Assembly: GCA_037447655.1 (NCBI GenBank)
Contig: JBBHKE010002445.1
Coordinates: forward strand, 485,205-517,601
Origin: Zygnema cylindricum
Lineage: Eukaryota > Streptophyta > Zygnematophyceae > Zygnematales > Zygnemataceae
DNA: 32,397 nucleotides
Direction of reading: 5' to 3'
The stretch's first letter is position 1; every line of letters starts with the position of its first letter. The position numbers were made by a program, and so were the translations under genes. The notes under the pieces were generated by a model. The model was not told where the DNA came from. It worked only from the letters and a program-made list of their open reading frames with translations, and did not search any database. Below, in pieces: positions 12,401 through 21,400 of the stretch.

Positions 12401-15400
12401 AATAGGGAACTATGCAAAGTTCAGAGAAGTTGAACTTTGAAGGATGGACAGGAAGGACACAAAAAGGCACCTGGAACTGGTAAAGAGTCGGTTAAACAGA
12501 GGAATAAAGGGATACAGGAATAGAGGAAACAAAGGAAACAAGGAATAAATGTGATGGGGGACACAAAAGGTTCACTATGACATTGATCAATTGGAGAACG
12601 TCAAACCAAAAAACTGGACGAAAATTGTTGACAAAAAAGAATTGTTTAAGTGATTAACTTGAAAGTCATTGGTGCAATTTTTTCTCTTTAAACAGGATGG
12701 AAACCAGGGATTTGAGCCTACTGGAATGCTAGTTAAAGCAGTTTTGCTCAATGGAGCTATAAATATGGAAGGCTTAAATGGTGAGATATCTTGTACACCT
12801 GATTATATCTTCCAGCAACGGAATGGTAATTTCATTTGAATGGTAAATGCTCTGTCTCGGTCATTCACTATAAGCTATTTTTCCACCAAACTATTTTTGG
12901 CTTGTATCTCCTTATACTTCAGATTGCTTAATTACTTACAAGAGAAAATATTGAAGAGGATAATCCTAAGATGTACTCCCATGAGATTTGCCCAAAAGGG
13001 AAGAAATGTTTAATCATGAAAACTGTCAATGATACGGCCTCATCGATATTTAACATAAAAACATCACAAAAAAACTGTGTTTACAATGAAGAATAAAATC
13101 TTTTCCTAGAGTCTTTGGTTTTCGAAATCTTTAGTATGGACGCCTTTCAATATCTTTACCATTTATGAGATAAAATCTGTGAACATCATCAGTGGAAGAA
13201 TTGGGTCCCGGTCGACTTACCTTTTGTTGTTTGGAAAAACCGTAAAAAAAAACTCTAAAACCCCATGTTGGTACATATCGGAAAACTTATGTCCAGGTGA
13301 TGGGTTGAATATGGATTTTCCTCCCTCCATGAGCCAAGGCTTTGGACGAGTCAACCTCATAAATAGTGTGGCTCTCTCAGGCTTTAACTCCCTACAATTA
13401 GTTGCAAAAGAAGGAATCCCTTTAAAAACTGGACAAGGACAGCGTTTTTGTTTGCTCTCTACACCCGATAATAAAAACGATTTGAAGATTACTTTGACTT
13501 GGTGAGAATAAAAACCTCCTATTGAGCAACACAATATGTATTCAATATAGATATAAATTGCATAATCCCGTCTATGGTTCCATGTGACGTCCCAAGAGAC
13601 CCACTGGTTACGGACTGTCGTTGATGCAATAAAAAATGATCCATTTTGAATTGAAGTTCCTACTTTTGCTTTTTGAAACACTAATTGTTCGACATTCAAA
13701 AAAAGCGTGCATTCATATCATTCCTTCCTTGGAATCTATTTTTTGCTTTCATTTTGGACAAACCGTTCATCTAGCCTAGATTCTGTTTCACGCAGAATGT
13801 ATTTTCGGTATTATTTCGCATTTAAAAACTATACATATAAAAAATATATGAAAAAAAATCAGTATTCAGGGATCTATGGGATTCCACACGGTTAAAGATC
13901 ATACTATTTGCGGCAGAAAATGACAAAGCATTTTTCAACTTTGAGCCATGATAATCTCTCAGGCATCAGATCTTGTTAGGGATTAATTCACAAGTTGGTC
14001 AAAAGAATTCCGGTACCTATAGAACTTCTTAATGCATATATGCTCCAAATGGCCATGAGCTGAAAGGGAAAAGAAGTTGAACATATTTTATGACATCAAC
14101 AGCTGGACAGTAGTGTTTTAATTTGGATCCCACTGGAAATTGCTTCCAACTTTTATTAATAGGGTAATTAGTGATTATCCTACACGATTACTGGCTTTAC
14201 TTGCCAGTAATTGCTGTAATCGTACAGAAAATCATACAGTTTTCTGTACAATTACTGCAATTACTGGCCAGTAACGCCAGTATTCGCCTATGCATAATTA
14301 ACCCTATAAGAGATGTGGACGAATGGAGCCTTTAACTTTATTCCTTCTGTTACTGCATCTGCTTGATACATTTAATCTAAGTTCTGAGAATATGACCGTC
14401 ATCTTTTCCGTCTTTTCTCTTAATCAAACTGTATGACTGAAAAAGCATCACTATGATACCCAGAACAGAATCTGGATACATTGACATACTCAACTTGTAG
14501 GTTTGATGCACCCGCCATACTGGGAGGAGACCCTCTTCAACCAGCTTTAGTGAATAATCTCGACCTTTATGTATTTGGCCCAGTTGGAGAAACTTATTGG
14601 GGAAATGGAGGACCTGGTCCCGACATAATCAACAATGTTGAGCAGGTTAGTTTTCTTTTATCAAATTCGTAGTAGGATGCCCGTCAAAAGACTAGTAAAA
14701 GCTGTGTATCGCTATTAGCGTTGATGTTTTTTTCGCCACTTAAATCCTTGCACACGAGCCCAAATTTCAGTTTGGAGCCTCCAAAGAAAGGTAAGACTCT
14801 TATCTCCCCTCCCGACTGTCAGATTAATAATCAAACAAGTGTGGACCAACAAAATAAGTTTACAAGACTGGAAAAAAATTAACGCTAATAGTGATAACCA
14901 GTGTAAAGTTGACTATGTAAAGTGGACTGTCACCCTTCAGAGTTGTAATACTTATGGTGTTTTGGTGTTTTGTCCAACAGGTGTGGATCAGGAAGCCACA
15001 AGCGGGAGTATACATTGTAGAAATCCGGGCTCAACAAATCAATGTCCTGAATCCCCTAATGCAAGGGCAACCTTTTGCCTTAGCTGCTCGAGGACCTATT
15101 TCGGAGGTAGCCTGTATCGGTATGTCAATGTATAATCCCTATATAAGCCTTAATAATAATAATAATAATAAAAATTAAAAAAAAAAATCGGCCACGTCAT
15201 TCTGCTCTAAATTAGTGTATCATTGATACTAATTTCCACTTTAATTTTAGTAATTCCTTTGCACAAATAGTGGTTTCGTATTCCAATCAGAAGAATTAAA
15301 GAAAATGCCAGAGTATGTACAAAGAAGATTCATAACCAAATAAGAACACAGTCCACCATGGGTTTTGGAGGACAGGATTCATAGATTGAAAATTAACAAA

Positions 15401-18400
15401 GTTTTGCAAAGTTACAGATACTATGGTTCACAAATTCAACAGTCCTGATGGTATTTGAACAAACAGACAACTTGAAAAATGATCATTTGACTCTTAATAA
15501 TGAGATTCGACTCAACATTTGGTCAGTTTGCACCTGCAGAAGCCCATGCCAATCCCCCACCTCCTCTCTATACAAATATGGTGAATGTTACCATCCTATT
15601 GGCCGGAACAGTTGGACCCACCATCCAGTGGTCTTGCAAGCTCACACGTGTGAATGCCCGGTGGATTCGCTCCACCTGGCAAAGATGTTCCTCGTCCGTC
15701 TCATATGAAAACCTCCCAGATGGTGAATATCTCTTTCAAGCTAGAGCAGAAGATACAAGGTACGAAACCTGCACGACATTTAACCATTGATATCAAGACA
15801 TAAATTTATATACATAATTATAAAGATCTATTTATATGCAACACATACACGCACACACATATTTATATACATACATATAACATATATACATGTATATATG
15901 CATGTAAATATAATGTATACACACACACATTTATACATTTTGTCAATTTGATAATACTTATATCTATATATCTATGCATACTATCTATCTATATCTATAT
16001 CTATCCATAGATCTATAAAACTATATCTATAGACATGTATCTAAATATTTTATCTATGTAGATATATAGAACATCATGCACCCCATGTTAACCATAATAG
16101 AAGCATGGACCTTCAGAAAATTGATGTTCTGCAAATGCTAAGTTAACATGTCAATAAACAAAGTCAATTCTAAAGTAGGGCCATCTTGGAACCAATTTTT
16201 CTGGCATCATCATCATCATCATCATCATTTTTGCGAAGTGATAGATAATGAACCATCTAATGTTCCTTTCCCCTATATTATGCAGAAATAATTATGGGGA
16301 TGGTTAATTTTGTAGGTTCACAAACATGCTCGTCAGCAAAGAGTCCAATACAACATTTAATGTAGATACTGTCCCTCCAATCACCGCCCTTTCAGTTCAC
16401 TCAACATCTCCTCTCACAGCAAATGCTGCGTTTGAATTCTCATCCTCGGCGAACGACCTAAGCTATTTCCAGTGTTCCTTAACCGGAAACTTCGCTTCTC
16501 TGAACTCAAAAACGACCTCACTCTCGCGATCAACAGTATTACCTGCCAAGCCTTCTTTTTCTCCGGGAGGACAGATGGCTCGACTCGACCTTTCCCATGG
16601 ATGGTCTACTTGCACAAGCCCTAAAGTATACAATGGGATGTATGATGGAAACTACACTTTCTCAGTAAGAGCAGTTGACCTGGCAGGTAACTGGGACAAG
16701 GAACCTCCTTTATGGGAATGGTTTTTACTAACTCTCTTACCAGCAGCAACTATTACTACCGCCCCTCCGTTGTACACAAACTCTACAAACCCTAAGTTTT
16801 CATTTGAGCTCGATTCTAAGGGAATCGATGGAGTGACTGGAGTTCCTCAGTGGGGTTGTGCTCTCCATTTATGGGAAAGTTATAGTAAACCTCCTGCAAC
16901 TCCTATAGAATGGAATAACAGTTGCTCGAGTACCTTCTTCCCATCTTCGCTTCTACCTGAAGGAAAATACCGTTTTTATGTGCGAGCAGTTCCCGTGTCG
17001 AACCTTAATTTTCTAAGCAACAACTTCGCCTGCACCGATTTTATTGTAGATACCACTCCTCCTAAAACATTTTTTTTGTCCCAACCGCCATTAATGTCAA
17101 ACAAAACAGCAGCAAAGTTCACATTTATATCTTCAGAAGAGGTAACATATTCATGCAGTTTGGAAGTTATAACTAATAACATCTCATGGGTGACTATTTC
17201 ACCATGGTATGTTTGCTTTAACCCGGTAACTTTACAGACACGTTCTAACGGACTCCACCGATTGGCTGTCAAAGCAATAGACTTGGCCGAGAACTCGGGA
17301 GACATTCTCAGGGCTACAATGCTGATCGATACTGAACCCCCGAAAATAAAGCAACTTTCCGCAAATACATCCAATAGTAATTTCAATGTGACCTTTATGG
17401 GCACTGATGGCAAATCAGGTTCAGGAGTATCTCACTATCTTTGCCTATTAGAGCTCACAAGTCCTTATTTTTATGACCAAGCACCGATGTGGGCTCCTTG
17501 CACGAGTAATAAATTGTATACAAACCTTTATTCGGGAAGTTACACATTCAAAGTCAAAGCTGTTGACTTGGTAGGCAATACTGCAAATTCACCCTCGTCT
17601 GTGAATTTTACAGTACCGGTTGGTACAGATCCGCGACCCTCCTCGCATGTCACTTTTTTGTCACCGGTCCCTCTAATGTACACAAACAAGACATCGGGTA
17701 ATTTTTCATTCAAGTTAGATAACGCTGACAATTCACTTTCCATAATCGACAGAGATACGGAAGGAACTTCTTTCGAATGTATACTTGAAGAAATAGCCCC
17801 AATCGGGGTTTGTGAGAGCCCCGTCATCACAGGGGCTCTCCAAGATGGAGAACACACGGTGGGAGTAAGAGTCGTAAAAAGTAATATTGGGACCGGCTTC
17901 TGGGCTTCCTACAGATGGATGACAGGTGAGATTCCCCCATAGACATTGCTTTTCAAATTTCCCTACTGCGGCATTTCTTACATGTGATGACAGATAGATT
18001 TGAGTTCATCATACCTCCAATCAGCCACAAAGTTCTTGTCCAGATATATGTATATAGAGAAAACTAACTAAAAAAAATTAAGTCCTGTATACAGGGCAAC
18101 AATTCCGCGAGGGAATTAGCAAAGGCGACAGGACTTTCTGCTACACTGAATAACCTTAACAAATTTTGTCTCAAAACTCCAGCGTCAGGCCATGCAGTAG
18201 ACCTAGGGAGAGTTCGCAAATCTCCGTACTCACCACCATTACTGGTGCTTTTGCTTTGACCTTGTAGTTGTGTTAACAATTCTAATCCACAGGCTATTGG
18301 TACAGTTTTTCCCAGATCATCCGCGTTCCACTATGAATCATACTTTATATAGACAGGTTCAACTCATTTCCCTTTTTGAATAGTTCATTTGACTGTATAT

Positions 18401-21400
18401 CAAAAAGGCTATTGTACCTGACTAGAGCTCAATTTGATTTTCCATTTTAGCACCCAAGACTGATTCTCAATTGACCACAATCACTGGAGTTCTTTCCTTA
18501 TTATTTCGACGACTATACATACACCATCCCAGAAAAAAAGCTTCCCAGCAAATTCTCATGCAATGGCTTGTATTATCTATAACACTCATGCTCTGTAGTA
18601 GCAGGGCATATACATTGTAAGTTCACGAAAACATACAAGTTCCTGAATGAAATTTAGGCTAACTGAAACAACTTGAACAGGCTTTCCTGCGTACAGGAAA
18701 GACTGAAGTTATTATCTGTCTCGTTGCCACGAAGCGAATAAAGAAAGACAGCACTAAAAGACAGCACTAAAATGTATGGAGATCATCTAACCCAATGTTA
18801 CATGTCTAACCCGGGTTCTGGTTCCTCTTTTGATGCAGATACCGCGATGCCAAACACAAGTCTTGATCTCCCGACCACAATACTTCTGGATTCGATCAGC
18901 CTCATCGTCAATATATCGGGTGAAGATACGCCTGGAGGCTCGGGAATTGAACACTATGAGTGTCTATTGACCAGACAATTGCCTCAGCTTTTAGTCCATG
19001 ACTGGCAAATTTGCCCAGACATATCATTTTACGAGATGCTGAATGATGGTGTTTATACCTTTTCAAGTCGGGCAGTAGATGTCGCAGGCAATCGTGATCC
19101 CTCTCCAAAGAATACGACAGTCATAATTAGTGCTCTTCTCATCGTCCTCAGCAAATTCACAGCCATTAATTGTGATTTCCGTGAGCCGTTAAACCAAGTG
19201 ACAACTTGCCCTTCTTCAGGTACGATGTGGGAACATTGGATTGCATAAAAGGAAAAAGTTAAGGACGGTAAAGACAGTGCACAGCTACAGCTCCATAGTC
19301 GTAAAGTAACACCCTTACTTGCTAACAAAGAATGTAAGGATAAAGAACCACTGAATATCAGCGGCAAACACAGGCCAGCCAGAATAGAAAGCCGTTTTCA
19401 TTTTTTGTCATCTAAATTCGTTTTTCAAGATTGAAATGTATTTCATACCTTTGTGGAACAGTGTGATATACAGAGGAATACGGCCTTTGCCTAATCTTCT
19501 CAAATGGATAATATTCTTCAAGTGAAATACTTGTGTCAGCCGAGATACAAGAAAGCATTAAATAAATTTCATTGTTTTCTTGATTTTGGGCAGCGATAGC
19601 TACTTTGCCATAAACAAGTTGACTTTGAGCATTCAATAAGGAAAAGACATCTGCATAAAAACAACTCCTGTCCTTCCTTATAATGTCCATCACTCTTCTT
19701 TTTGCTTTATTTTTTATTTCAGAAAGAAAATAAGTACGACTTTTTAGCTGGTCTAAAAAGTATCTTAACAAACGCTCTGTAAAGAACATGCCCTTACATC
19801 TTTCCTAAAATCTTCCAAAACAAAAACCGAAGACAAAAAAATTTGTGTTTAACAATAGCAATCTCTGTTGTTTCAGGGCTTTGTTCTGCCCCAATGGCCT
19901 CCGGTACCACAGTTATTGGGGAAAATTATATGCTTTTTATGCTACCAATGTCCGGAGTTCTTAAGGAACAGATATCAACACATATCTTAAAAAGTCAAGT
20001 ACAAAACAATACTACTTGGAAAACATGGACTGACCTCAACAACGAGGTCTTTGATTTTTACTCCAACATAACAACGATATCGGGTAGCGGTTTCACTTTG
20101 CAGCCACTTCTGCTCATGATGGTTTTTGAAACAGAAGAAGTAAGGTGAGTTATAATAACTACATTCCATGAACTAAACAGTTAGATTGCGCCACTTCGTT
20201 CTCATAATTTTTAGGACCTCCACACATAGTAGTGCTAATAACAAAAAAGTTTTTTTTTTCAGTTTGTAGATAGCATGGGAAGCTCTAGGATATTATTGAT
20301 AGCATAATAATTTAGACAACACTTAATACTAAGGACAGTGAGGCATTAAAAGAATGCGAACACTGATATCACTCTCTTGCGATCACCTTCCCTCATTAAG
20401 ATGCATGGTAACTACAGTCTCCATTTTATAAATGTGAGGATTAACTCACAAAGTGTTATTCACAACTCTTTATTAAAAATCGGAGTGCCACTTACACAAA
20501 TTTTTTCACTGGCTGCAGAACTTTGACATGTAATCTTCAGTGCGAAACTGAAGATCAAATAAATGGATTTTCTTTGGTTGGGGCTATGACTTCTGCCTTA
20601 ACAGAGGCTCAATCCAATAGCATCGACTGTGAAACCAGACGAACTTACATTCTTTATTCGAAGGCAAGGACTCCGACATCAAGTAATCAATGGCAGAAAA
20701 TTGACCCTTGTAAAGTATGGGTGCAAGCTAACCAGGCTTCAGTATTGATTTCTGACTTTGGGTCATATGCGGTTATTCAACGGAGAATAGGTAAGCCACA
20801 CAAAAATTTAATGCAGAAGATTTGGTTTCCACAAAAACAAGCTGCAGATGCTTGCTTTAGTTTGCTGAAAAAATGCCCTTCAAATGTAAACAATTTGCAC
20901 AAAGTTTGTACAAACATTTTGAGCATAAACATAAGTATGAACTCACAGCTATAAATACATTCAAAGGAGACCAACATAATAAAGGTACAATAGTATCGCT
21001 GAAATGCTGGAGGCAATCACAATGACTATATTCAATGTTCTAGCCATGGACATTTGTTATTCAGGAAGTAGAGCACCCCCCCCCAAAAAAGGGCTCAAAG
21101 ATGAACTTCACTGTATCAGTAAACAACCCTGGAGACGTGTCAAGATGCATTTTAAATTTGACTTCACTTACCTTTTCATTAATTGCAGACCAGCCCACAG
21201 CTCCACCGCCAGCTCCAATATCGCGTAGGAAAGGCAAATCTCTGAGATTGAAAACTGGTGCAATAATCGGCATTGTCATTGCTGGGATATTAACAGTTTC
21301 CATACTAATTGCTTGTGTATACTGCATGAGACTCCGTTTCAACAAATCGAGAACTCTGGTAAGTGCATCCCATCTCGACTTCATATTATGTTTCTTTCAT

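Noticed and set aside
13217-13699. 160-codon minus-strand ORF
   Set aside because: Opposite protease exon 11, whose plus-strand frame matches the subtilase family with correct phases; the minus frame is a shadow.
18064-18340. About 90-codon minus-strand open stretch in protease intron 15
   Set aside because: Reasonable composition, but such open stretches are expected many times in 32 kb of AT-rich DNA, and no partner exons or family could be identified.
21061-21384. 107-codon minus-strand ORF opposite exon 19
   Set aside because: The plus strand here encodes a convincing transmembrane exon with matching phases; the Gly/Ala-rich minus frame is the complement of the Pro-rich stalk.
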